Shown here piece after piece: positions 47,827-55,642 of a DNA stretch of 64,000 bases. A program made the translations under genes and the position numbers. A model generated the notes under the pieces. It saw nothing but the letters and a program-made list of their open reading frames with translations. It searched no databases and had not been told where the DNA came from. This DNA is from an uncultured Muribaculum sp. Its GTDB lineage: Bacteria > Bacteroidota > Bacteroidia > Bacteroidales > Muribaculaceae. The stretch lies in assembly GCA_910587665.1 (NCBI GenBank), contig CAJUMZ010000003.1, forward strand, positions 147,569 through 211,568. The letters are read 5' to 3'. How positions within the stretch are numbered: position 1 is the first letter of the stretch; each line of letters starts with the position of its first letter.

Positions 47827-48285
47827 ATGATGAAAAGACTGTTTATCATATTGATTCCGATTCTGTCGCTCCTGACCGCGGGATGCACCCACAACAACGG
47901 GGACATCGGGCCATGGTTCGGCACATGGCAGCTTGAGGAGATCACCGCCGACGGAGTAGCTGAGCCGGATTACCACCACGACATATTCTGGCAATTTCAG
48001 AGCACGGTGTTCTGCATGCGCAAGGTGACCGCCCTGCATGACGTATATCCGCGATGGGGAACGTGGCAAGAGACCGGCGACAACATTCTCAGTCTCGATT
48101 TCACCCACCACGACACCGACCATCCCGAAGGGAGCACAATATATACACCGTTTCCCGAGACACATCTTAAAGCCTCCGGTGTAAGCGACCTGAAAATTGT
48201 GGAAATGAGCAGGTCAAAGCTGCAACTCGAATATACCGGCGATGACGGTATCACTTATCGTTACTTCCTTAAAAAATGGCAATAA
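47827..48285 (+). CDS. Small lipocalin-like lipoprotein
   Basis: Lipoprotein of 152 residues, lipobox Cys20 (SLLTAGC). GPWFGTWQLEEITADG and the following alternating strands ending with YRYFLKKW suggest a lipocalin-like beta-barrel (DUF4923/lipocalin-like type). It starts 2 bases after the Wzi-like gene, so it belongs to the same operon. Function unknown; a role in carrying or sensing lipid would fit its neighbours but is speculation. Confidence 0.7.
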   Translation: MMKRLFIILIPILSLLTAGCTHNNGDIGPWFGTWQLEEITADGVAEPDYHHDIFWQFQSTVFCMRKVTALHDVYPRWGTWQETGDNILSLDFTHHDTDHPEGSTIYTPFPETHLKASGVSDLKIVEMSRSKLQLEYTGDDGITYRYFLKKWQ

Positions 48286-48330
48286 TGTAATTTCTCTTCC
48301 ATATCACTGAAATATCTGCCGATTATTTGT

Positions 48331-48338
48331 TATTTTTG
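48331..48338 (+). promoter_or_regulatory. -7 promoter element of rpoN
   Basis: TATTTTTG matches TAnnTTTG, 19 bases before the rpoN ATG at 48358. Confidence 0.6.
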
Positions 48339-48357
48339 TAATTGAAAGATAAGTTGT

Positions 48358-49785
48358 ATGGAAGAATCATTGAGCCTGTCACAGCAGCAACGGCTGCAAC
48401 AACGACTGTCACCCCTTCAGGTCAAATTTGTCAAGATGCTTGAAATGAGCGGACCGGAGGTGGAGGATGAGGTGCAACGCGCCCTTGATGACAATCCCGC
48501 ACTGGAGGCAGCCGACATCAACGAGCCTGTATCAGAGGATTCTTTCAATGAAAGCGCCGAGGAGCTACGCATAGCCGACTACGCAAGCGAAGACGAAATA
48601 CCTTCCTATCGACTTGAAGCACATAATCACAGCTCCTCCGACGGCTATTACGAGCCGGTTGCCGTGGACTCTTCGTCAACGCTCATCGATACTCTTGCCG
48701 CACAGCTTGCCGAATATAACCTGTCAGACCGCGACAGGAAGACGGCGATGTATGTCATCGGCAATCTTGATGACAACGGCTACCTTACCCGCGACTCGGC
48801 ATCAATAGCATGCGATATCGAGGAACAGACAGGACAACCGACCACACCCGCCGACGTAAAGCGTATGCTTGATCTTGTAAGGCGCATGGAACCTGCCGGT
48901 GTAGGAGCGGTTGACCTGCGGGACTGCCTGCTGCTACAGCTTCGCCGACGCAAACCATCACCGGCGGTAAAGACGGCGACAGAGATTGTGTCACATTACT
49001 TTGACCTGTTTTCACGTAAACATTACGACCGCCTTGCCTCAGCCACAGGGTCAAGCCCCACAGAGCTTCGTGCAGCCATAGACATAATCCGCACTCTCAA
49101 TCCGAAGCCCGCAGGGGTAATCGGCGATGACCCGGCAGAAGAGCGCACCCGCCATATAATTCCCGACTTTTCGGTAGAAATAGATGACGGCGACCTGCAT
49201 CTGACACTGCTCAACAATATTCCGGAATTGCAGATCGAGGAGACTTTCCGTGAAAACGACACGCCGGAACGGAATGACACGCCACGCGAACGGGAGGCGT
49301 CACTGTTTATAAGACAAAAACGCGACGAGGCCACTGAGTTTATAAAGCTTCTGCGCATGCGTCAGGAAACCCTCTTCAATGTGATGGGCGCCATTGCGAA
49401 AATACAGCGCGACTTCTTCATGAGCGGCGATGACGAAAGCAAGCTCAAGCCCATGATCCTGAAAGACATCTCGGCGATCACCGGCTATGACCTTTCCGTG
49501 ATATCACGCGCCACGGCAGGCAAGTATGTAGCGACACCCTATGGTGTCCACTCGCTGAAGATGTTTTTCAACGAGCGCCCAAAGGATAATGACGACACTT
49601 CATCCCATGAGATACTTTCCACCATCAGGGGAATAATTGAAGCTGAAGACAAGCGCAAGCCGCTTAGCGATGAGGCAATAACGGCGGCTATCAGCGCAAA
49701 AGGATACGAAATAGCGCGACGCACTGTCGCCAAGTACCGTGAAAAGCTCGGCATTCCGGTGGCACGGCTGAGAAAGGAACTTTAA
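48358..49785 (+). CDS. rpoN: RNA polymerase sigma-54 factor
   Basis: Sigma-54 of 475 residues. The Gln-rich region I (LSQQQRLQQRLSPLQVKFVKMLEM) binds enhancer activators, the core-binding region lies around 110-270, and the helix-turn-helix and the C-terminal RpoN box ARRTVAKYREKLGIP (DNA -24 contact) are intact. It directs transcription that needs ATP-driven activators. Its own promoter is of the normal housekeeping type. Confidence 0.97.
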   Translation: MEESLSLSQQQRLQQRLSPLQVKFVKMLEMSGPEVEDEVQRALDDNPALEAADINEPVSEDSFNESAEELRIADYASEDEIPSYRLEAHNHSSSDGYYEPVAVDSSSTLIDTLAAQLAEYNLSDRDRKTAMYVIGNLDDNGYLTRDSASIACDIEEQTGQPTTPADVKRMLDLVRRMEPAGVGAVDLRDCLLLQLRRRKPSPAVKTATEIVSHYFDLFSRKHYDRLASATGSSPTELRAAIDIIRTLNPKPAGVIGDDPAEERTRHIIPDFSVEIDDGDLHLTLLNNIPELQIEETFRENDTPERNDTPREREASLFIRQKRDEATEFIKLLRMRQETLFNVMGAIAKIQRDFFMSGDDESKLKPMILKDISAITGYDLSVISRATAGKYVATPYGVHSLKMFFNERPKDNDDTSSHEILSTIRGIIEAEDKRKPLSDEAITAAISAKGYEIARRTVAKYREKLGIPVARLRKEL

Positions 49786-49825
49786 ACATTTGGATTTGAT
49801 ATCCGTTAATAATAGAAACTGAAAT

Positions 49826-50425
49826 ATGAACAAACTTTCACATATAATCTCCTGGGTGCTCAGCCCGGTGCTCATTCCCACTTATGCAGTATTCACAGCC
49901 CTTTGGGTCACGGCACTTGCAGTGCTTCCCATTGGTCTGCGTGTCAATGTAGTGCTGATGACATTTTTGCTCACATGCGTGGTGCCGGTGTTGGCAATAA
50001 TCCTGCTCTACAAGATGAAGCTGATTTCCAGTCCGGGGCTCAACAACCAGAAAGAGCGTTATATACCATATGTCATAACAGCTATCTGCTATCTCGGGGC
50101 GGCATGGTACATGTTCCGCATCCACGCGCCTTCATGGATGTATATGTTTATGGTGGCCGGGGCAATAGCGGCAGTAGTGTCCTGCATAGTAAACATATGG
50201 TGGAAAATCAGTGCCCACCTTGCCGCCATGGGAGGACTTGTCGCACTGCTTTTCCGAATCCTGCATGACGGCATATACATCTGCAATATATGGGTCGTAA
50301 TCTCCGTGGCGATATTGCTCACAGGAATGCTCGGAAGCGCGCGCATACAGTTGAACTGCCATACATTCTGGCAGGTAATCGCCGGTGCCGCAAACGGATT
50401 TTTCTGGGTATACCTCCTTACTTGA
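49826..50425 (+). CDS. PAP2-like integral membrane protein
   Basis: Membrane protein of 199 residues with about six helices. It resembles the PAP2 phosphatase-related family: a polar NNQKERYIPY segment near 74-82, SAHLAAMGG (His131) and SARIQLNCHTFWQVIAGAANG (His179). The canonical KX6RP and SGH motifs are not clearly present, so phosphatase activity is doubtful. It lies between rpoN and purE, without evident functional link. Confidence 0.65.
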   Translation: MNKLSHIISWVLSPVLIPTYAVFTALWVTALAVLPIGLRVNVVLMTFLLTCVVPVLAIILLYKMKLISSPGLNNQKERYIPYVITAICYLGAAWYMFRIHAPSWMYMFMVAGAIAAVVSCIVNIWWKISAHLAAMGGLVALLFRILHDGIYICNIWVVISVAILLTGMLGSARIQLNCHTFWQVIAGAANGFFWVYLLT

Positions 50426-50459
50426 CAAATTATTATCCTCAAAAAAGACTTATACATAT

Positions 50460-50966
50460 ATGAAACCAATCGTTAGCATTATCATGGGGAGCACTTCCGA
50501 CCTGCCTGTAATGGGTAAGGCCGCACAAGTGCTTGATGATTTCGAAATCCCATTTGAAATGAATGCCCTGTCGGCTCACCGCACTCCCGCCCAGGTTGAG
50601 GAATTTGCAACCGGAGCCGCCGACCGCGGACTGAAAGTGATCATCGCTGCGGCAGGCATGGCGGCAGCCCTCCCCGGAGTTATCGCCGCAAACACCACCC
50701 TGCCCGTTATCGGCGTGCCTATAGCCTCAACCCTTGACGGCATCGACGCGCTTCTTTCAATCGTGCAGATGCCTCCGGGCATACCGGTGGCTACCGTGGG
50801 CATTAACGGCGGCTATAACGCAGCCCTTCTCGCAGTGGAGATGCTCGCCCTTGGCGACGACAGAATAGCGGCACGCCTTGCCGACTTCAAGAAGTCGCTT
50901 GCCGGCAAGATCGTAAAGGCAAATGCCGACCTTGCCGAGGTAAAATATAAATTCAAGACCAACTGA
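50460..50966 (+). CDS. purE: N5-carboxyaminoimidazole ribonucleotide mutase
   Basis: Purine biosynthesis enzyme of 168 residues converting N5-CAIR to CAIR. GSTSDLP (10-16) and SAHRTP (38-43, with active-site His40) are intact. The start is set at ATG 50460 (MKPIVSIIMG); a longer frame would overlap the end of the PAP2-like gene. No purK is seen nearby. Confidence 0.96.
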   Translation: MKPIVSIIMGSTSDLPVMGKAAQVLDDFEIPFEMNALSAHRTPAQVEEFATGAADRGLKVIIAAAGMAAALPGVIAANTTLPVIGVPIASTLDGIDALLSIVQMPPGIPVATVGINGGYNAALLAVEMLALGDDRIAARLADFKKSLAGKIVKANADLAEVKYKFKTN

Positions 50967-50996
50967 TATTCCCCACTACTTTTCCATAGCTGTCAT

Positions 50997-52673
50997 ATGA
51001 GCGTATTTGACTACCGGCGACGTAAGTCGCGTGAGGTTAATATCGGCGGAGTCCCCCTTGGCGGCGACAATCCTGTCAGGGTACAGTCAATGACCAACAC
51101 CTCAACCATGGACACCGACGGCTCGGTGGCGCAATGCCGCCGTATAGCCGACGCGGGAGCCCATTATGTGCGCCTCACCGCGCAGGGTGTCCGTGAGGCG
51201 GAAAATATCGGAGTGATCCGCGAGCGGTTGCGCGCGGAAGGATGTGACGTGCCTCTCGTGGCCGACATCCACTTCAACCCACGTGCGGCATTTGCCGCCG
51301 CGGCAGTGACCGACAAGGTGCGCATCAACCCGGGGAATTTCGTGGATCCGGGCCGCACATTCAAAAAACTTGAGTATACCGACGAGGAATATGCCGCCGA
51401 ACTTGACCGCATCGACAAGGCATTCTCTCCGTTTATCGAAGTGTGTCGCCAAAACGGCACGGCAATACGCATCGGCGTAAACCACGGGTCGCTGAGCGAC
51501 CGTATCATGAGCCGTTACGGCGACACCCCCGCCGGCATGGTGGAGAGCGCCATGGAGTTTCTGCGGGTCGCCGTAAAGCGTGGATTTTTCGACATCGTGA
51601 TTTCCATCAAGGCGAGCAATGTCGTGGTAATGGTAGAGACGGTGCGCCGGCTTGTAAAGGCGATGGAAGCGGAAGATATGGCATTCCCGCTCCACCTCGG
51701 GGTCACCGAGGCTGGTGACGGCGAGGATGGCCGGGTCAAGAGTGCTGTGGGCATCGGCACCCTGCTTGCCGAAGGCATCGGCGACACCATCCGTGTGTCG
51801 CTGAGCGAGGCGCCTGAAGCCGAGATCCCCGTGGCAAAAGCACTTGTCGAATATATCTGCCACCGTGGCGACTCAGCCCCGATTGAAGGCACATATGCCA
51901 CCGGCTATGACCCGGTTATTCCCAAACGCCGCAAGTCCGTGGCAATCGGAAATATCGGCGGCGACAATCCTCCCGTTGTAATTGCCGAAGGTGAGACCCA
52001 GCTTGACGACTATCTGCTTGTCGACGCTACGGCTCCTTTTGACGAAAACATTTCCGCCGCAAAAGCAAATCCGGAGAAAGTATTGGTAATCACCACGTCG
52101 CATGTCAATCGCCCCGGATCAATCCAGGCACTCGCCCACGCGTTTTCTGAAACCGGCGTCTACAATCCGGTCATCCCGATGATTGACTATGGCAACGCCT
52201 CGGTAGAGGATTTGACCTTGATGGCGGCAGCCGACTTCGGGGCGATGCTCCTCAACGGCTTGCGCGACGGACTGTGGATAAAAGCCGGCAGGCTCGACAA
52301 TGCGACCAACGTGCGCATAGCCCTTGGTATACTCCAGGCTACGCGACTGCGCATCAGCAAGACCGAGTATATCGCATGTCCCGGATGTGGAAGGACTCTC
52401 TTTGACCTTCAATCCACGCTTAAAGCGGTCAAGGAGGCCACCGCCCACCTCAAAGGGCTGAAAATAGGAGTCATGGGATGTATCGTCAACGGTCCCGGCG
52501 AGATGGCTGATGCCGACTATGGATATGTAGGCGCGGCATCCGGTCACGTAAGCCTGTACAAAAACAAGGAGTGCGTCGAAAAAAATATCCCGCAGTCAGA
52601 GGCCATACCCCGTCTTATCGCCCTCATCAAATCCTCCGGCGACTGGCAGGATCCCGCCCCGCTCCCCCAATAG
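50997..52673 (+). CDS. ispG: 4-hydroxy-3-methylbut-2-enyl diphosphate synthase, long form
   Basis: Penultimate enzyme of the MEP isoprenoid pathway, 558 residues. The N-terminal TIM barrel begins VNIGGVPLGGDNPVRVQSMTNT; the C-terminal iron-sulfur domain has Cys461 and Cys464 (CPGCGRTLFD) and Cys495 (GCIVNGPGE), the three [4Fe-4S] ligands. It carries an extra middle domain (about 260-420) that the roughly 370-residue E. coli enzyme lacks; this long form is known in Bacteroidota, Chlamydia and plants. Confidence 0.96.
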   Translation: MSVFDYRRRKSREVNIGGVPLGGDNPVRVQSMTNTSTMDTDGSVAQCRRIADAGAHYVRLTAQGVREAENIGVIRERLRAEGCDVPLVADIHFNPRAAFAAAAVTDKVRINPGNFVDPGRTFKKLEYTDEEYAAELDRIDKAFSPFIEVCRQNGTAIRIGVNHGSLSDRIMSRYGDTPAGMVESAMEFLRVAVKRGFFDIVISIKASNVVVMVETVRRLVKAMEAEDMAFPLHLGVTEAGDGEDGRVKSAVGIGTLLAEGIGDTIRVSLSEAPEAEIPVAKALVEYICHRGDSAPIEGTYATGYDPVIPKRRKSVAIGNIGGDNPPVVIAEGETQLDDYLLVDATAPFDENISAAKANPEKVLVITTSHVNRPGSIQALAHAFSETGVYNPVIPMIDYGNASVEDLTLMAAADFGAMLLNGLRDGLWIKAGRLDNATNVRIALGILQATRLRISKTEYIACPGCGRTLFDLQSTLKAVKEATAHLKGLKIGVMGCIVNGPGEMADADYGYVGAASGHVSLYKNKECVEKNIPQSEAIPRLIALIKSSGDWQDPAPLPQ

Positions 52674-53195
52674 CCCTGAAGATCGCAGCAGGTCGACCGC
52701 CAAGCGGAAAGATTATATCGAATTCCCTCGGCGGGGAATCATGTGGTAAACCACGTAGGCGGGCGACCTCCCGGTCGCCCCTACAGCTATCATGGCTTGG
52801 TAATCCGGAGGTTGGGATGCTATAATCCGGAGGATTGATCCGTAGATAGCCGGTGGCGGAGCGCAGCGACTCCACCGGAAAGGGGTGAAAAAGCGATTTG
52901 ATTCTGAAAGAATCGTCATAAAGTATCTTTCAGATACATATTGTATTATCATCTTGCAAACGGGGGTGTCGCTCCGCCCCCGGCTATTCAAAGAAGTGTC
53001 CTTCGGACGCCCGTGCGCTCTCCTTCATGACATCAACACTCGCGATGTGCGGTGCGTAGGGGCGACCGGAAGGTCGACCGCAGTGCGGCAACGTGGTGTC
53101 CGGATGATAATTTGAATGATTATTCTATGAGATTAATTAATAAATTGCCTATCTTTGTCAACAATTAGCAATATTAATTAACGGAACCTAAAAAA
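52674..53195. repeat. Non-coding region with a cluster of palindromes
   Basis: No gene is recognised here. It contains at least six hairpins: 52761-52780 (GGGCGACC/GGTCGCCC), 52850-52878 (CCGGTGG/CCACCGG), 52900-52914 (GATTC/GAATC), 52923-52937 (GTATC/GATAC), 52961-52982 (CGGGGG/CCCCCG) and 52998-53008 (GTCC/GGAC). A 21-base segment at 53056-53076 is an inverted copy, with one mismatch, of 52764-52784. GGTCGACCGC occurs at both 52691-52700 and 53072-53081. The pattern suggests an extragenic palindromic element family or a decayed mobile element. Confidence 0.7.
53150..53157 (+). promoter_or_regulatory. -7 promoter element for the unknown membrane-protein genes
   Basis: TATCTTTG matches TAnnTTTG, 39 bases before the ATG at 53196. 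Confidence 0.5.
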
Positions 53196-53618
53196 ATGGA
53201 AGATGTAAGCAAGCAGAAGGTGCTATGTTTTTGTGAAGGTATATTCATGTTAGCCGGTATAAAATCGTTGCTTGGTGCAATCGGGCTTGATTGGGCTGAC
53301 ATGAATATAGGAAATTCGGTTTACCATGGATTATTGTCGCAGATTGCGGCATGGACTCTCCATATAATATTCTTTATAATTGGATTTGTTTTAGTAATCC
53401 GCGCCATCAAATCATTGTCATGGCTTGGGTATTTCATTGATGCCCTAATACTCGTAGGATGCGTATGCCTTATTTGTCTCTATCCTAAATTTATGGTGTT
53501 GTTATCGACAGGAAGCATCGCCTTGGGTGTATTCTTCGACATGTACCGCATATACAGCACGGCAGGATTGAATGACGGACTTGGCTACCTGTGGCGGAAA
53601 GATAACATATTCCAATAG
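53196..53618 (+). CDS. Unknown integral membrane protein
   Basis: I do not recognise the family. It has 140 residues and about four hydrophobic helices (around 12-30, 50-70, 75-97 and 100-118), with a charged tail GYLWRKDNIF. It is AT-richer than its neighbours. It has its own promoter and lies just after the palindrome cluster, which suggests recent arrival. A second small membrane protein follows 30 bases later. Confidence 0.6.
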   Translation: MEDVSKQKVLCFCEGIFMLAGIKSLLGAIGLDWADMNIGNSVYHGLLSQIAAWTLHIIFFIIGFVLVIRAIKSLSWLGYFIDALILVGCVCLICLYPKFMVLLSTGSIALGVFFDMYRIYSTAGLNDGLGYLWRKDNIFQ

Positions 53619-53648
53619 ATTCCCCGGAGGGGCTGACTAAACTGAACA

Positions 53649-53897
53649 ATGGAGATCGCTAACTTGATTTTGATATTATCGGCAATCGTCGTTTTGATTG
53701 CATTCAAATGGATCAAAGTTAAGGATTCAATCAAATACAACATCCGATTCGCATGTTGCTTGGTTATCATGACTTTGCTGACGTCGGAATTGACAGATAA
53801 TTATGAAATTCCATGGTTGGTAGGCATAGGTATTTCTATCATAATTATTGCCATAATCGCATTCCTGATAAGATCACGAGGCTCCAATCATACTTAG
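53649..53897 (+). CDS. Unknown small membrane protein
   Basis: No family recognised. It has 82 residues with three hydrophobic stretches (about 3-19, 30-46 and 57-74) and a basic tail (LIRSRGSNHT). Base composition is AT-rich like the preceding gene, with which it is probably co-transcribed. A real gene is likely from the clean hydrophobic periodicity, but evidence is limited. Confidence 0.5.
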   Translation: MEIANLILILSAIVVLIAFKWIKVKDSIKYNIRFACCLVIMTLLTSELTDNYEIPWLVGIGISIIIIAIIAFLIRSRGSNHT

Positions 53898-53953
53898 CTT
53901 GCAATTAAAAATTAGGCAACGTGACATACGACGTCAGGGACACGATGATTAAA

Positions 53954-54652
53954 TCATATATTTCTTGGTGCAAGCGTGGCGAGGAATTGTTTGCGACAAC
54001 TCTTCGACAAAGGTAGCACATCGCCGTTGAAAATCGTTACTTCTGACATCTCCGCCTTTACGACCCGGCCGATATTCACTATATAAGAGCGATGTATCTT
54101 AATGAAGCGGTCGGCGGGAAGAAGCGAACAGACGGCTTTCAATGTCATCCTCACGACTATCGTCTCACACGATGTGTGTACCTTGAGGTAATTCTCCATC
54201 GCCTCAACATACAATATATCTTCCACAGGGATACGGTAAACAGCTTTGTCAGATCTCAATGTCACGACACCTCCCGACATGGCACTCGCCATAAATGCCC
54301 TAACCTTGCCGACTGCGGCTGAGAATCGACTAAATGACACCGGTTTAAGCAGATAATCGGTAACACTCAAGTCATATCCTCGCAAGGCATATCGCTCATA
54401 GGCAGTAATAATTACCACAGCACATGGCAGCGAGGCTTGCTCAAGAAATTCGATCCCGGACTCTCCCGGCATCTCTATGTCAAGGAATATTATATCGGGC
54501 ATACCACGGTCAAGCAATTCGCGGAGACCGTCGACATCAGAAGCGACGCCCGCGCATTCGAGTCCGGGAATCTTGTCAACATAACTTTTAATGCCACATC
54601 GAGATACATATTCGTCATCAACTATAATACAGGTCATAATGTCGTCTCTCAT
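53954..54652 (-). CDS. LytTR-family response regulator
   Basis: Response regulator of 232 residues. The receiver has the acidic pair near the N-terminus (VDDE), phospho-acceptor Asp58 (IIFLDIEMPG) and the switch Lys in YLLKPVSF. The C-terminal LytTR DNA-binding domain (about 130-230) shows EDILYVEAMENYLKVHT and FIKIHRSYIVN. It overlaps the histidine kinase gene by 4 bases (ATGA), so the two are translationally coupled. Its likely target is the operon it sits in, including the outer membrane barrel gene; that is inferred. Confidence 0.92.
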   Translation of the reverse strand: MRDDIMTCIIVDDEYVSRCGIKSYVDKIPGLECAGVASDVDGLRELLDRGMPDIIFLDIEMPGESGIEFLEQASLPCAVVIITAYERYALRGYDLSVTDYLLKPVSFSRFSAAVGKVRAFMASAMSGGVVTLRSDKAVYRIPVEDILYVEAMENYLKVHTSCETIVVRMTLKAVCSLLPADRFIKIHRSYIVNIGRVVKAEMSEVTIFNGDVLPLSKSCRKQFLATLAPRNI

Positions 54653-55641
54653 AATCTCAACATTAATTCAGCGGCAAATATTTTGCCATTCGGGACAGCG
54701 ACAAACCGATGACAATCACCCGGATATAGCAATTCAAGCCGCCGGCGCAAATTGTCAAGTCCCTTACCCCCGTCAGAGTTGCCCTTAATTTCACCTGTCG
54801 AGTTTACCACTTTGAAAACTATCCCTGCCGGTTCCCGTGACAATGTAAACGACACAAGACTATCACCGCCGCAATGCTTGAACGCATTCTCTATAAGCGG
54901 CATGAACAGATGAGGATAAATCATCTCCTCCCCCAGCGAAGAATCTATATCCATATAAACCGATATACTGTCGCCGAATCTCACCTTTTGCAGGGCCACG
55001 TAACTCTTCATTGCCTCCACCTCCCGCCGGATCTTTATCTTCTCATCGCCGGTATATAGCTGTCCACGGAGAAGATTGGCAAGATGTTCCACAGTCTCGC
55101 GTGCCTTGACATTATCTTCATCAATTGTGAAATATATGGCATTGAGCATATTGAACAGGAAATGAGGATGATATTGCGCCCGGAGCAATTGAAGTTCGGC
55201 TTGCATATATTCATTTCGCATGATGTCGTTTTTAAGACGCTGCTCATCGACACTCCTCGCAAGAAAACCTGACTTCATGCCGGAATAAAGCCATAATGAC
55301 ATCAGTGACACTACGACTACAGGAATCACTATATCGCGCAACAATCCGACATCGCCACCGTGAGACAAAAGGATCACCAGCAGTGCAAGCAACAAGGGGA
55401 ATACCGCGACACAGGCATATTCAATCCAAGGTGACACACAATGGAAAACGGAATACCTTATCCACTTCCTGAAAAAGAAAAACGACACATAGCACCCGAC
55501 TATCAATCCGGTCAGCTCTATCGCGATAAACAAAGGCGAGTGGCTCAGGTAATTACTGTCTATAGGAATGTCGTTTGCCACACGTATCACGGTAAAAAGA
55601 GCGGCAGCATAAAGTATAGGCAAGATGGAGCTAAGTTTCAT
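54649..55641 (-). CDS. LytS-type sensor histidine kinase
   Basis: Kinase of 330 residues. Four membrane helices (about 5-22, 36-57, 70-92 and 102-120) are followed by the His_kinase domain with QYHPHFLFNMLNAIYF (phospho-acceptor His160) and an ATPase domain with LFMPLIENAFKH and GKGLDNLRRRL. No large extracellular sensor is present, so it probably senses within the membrane. It starts one base after the stop of the barrel gene and overlaps the response regulator gene. Confidence 0.92.
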   Translation of the reverse strand: MKLSSILPILYAAALFTVIRVANDIPIDSNYLSHSPLFIAIELTGLIVGCYVSFFFFRKWIRYSVFHCVSPWIEYACVAVFPLLLALLVILLSHGGDVGLLRDIVIPVVVVSLMSLWLYSGMKSGFLARSVDEQRLKNDIMRNEYMQAELQLLRAQYHPHFLFNMLNAIYFTIDEDNVKARETVEHLANLLRGQLYTGDEKIKIRREVEAMKSYVALQKVRFGDSISVYMDIDSSLGEEMIYPHLFMPLIENAFKHCGGDSLVSFTLSREPAGIVFKVVNSTGEIKGNSDGGKGLDNLRRRLELLYPGDCHRFVAVPNGKIFAAELMLRL

Positions 55642-55642
55642 G

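Noticed and set aside
52713..53115. Short open frames (92 and 76 codons) in the palindrome cluster
   Set aside because: They run through hairpins, contain low-complexity Arg/Pro/Ser stretches, have no start signals and resemble no known protein.
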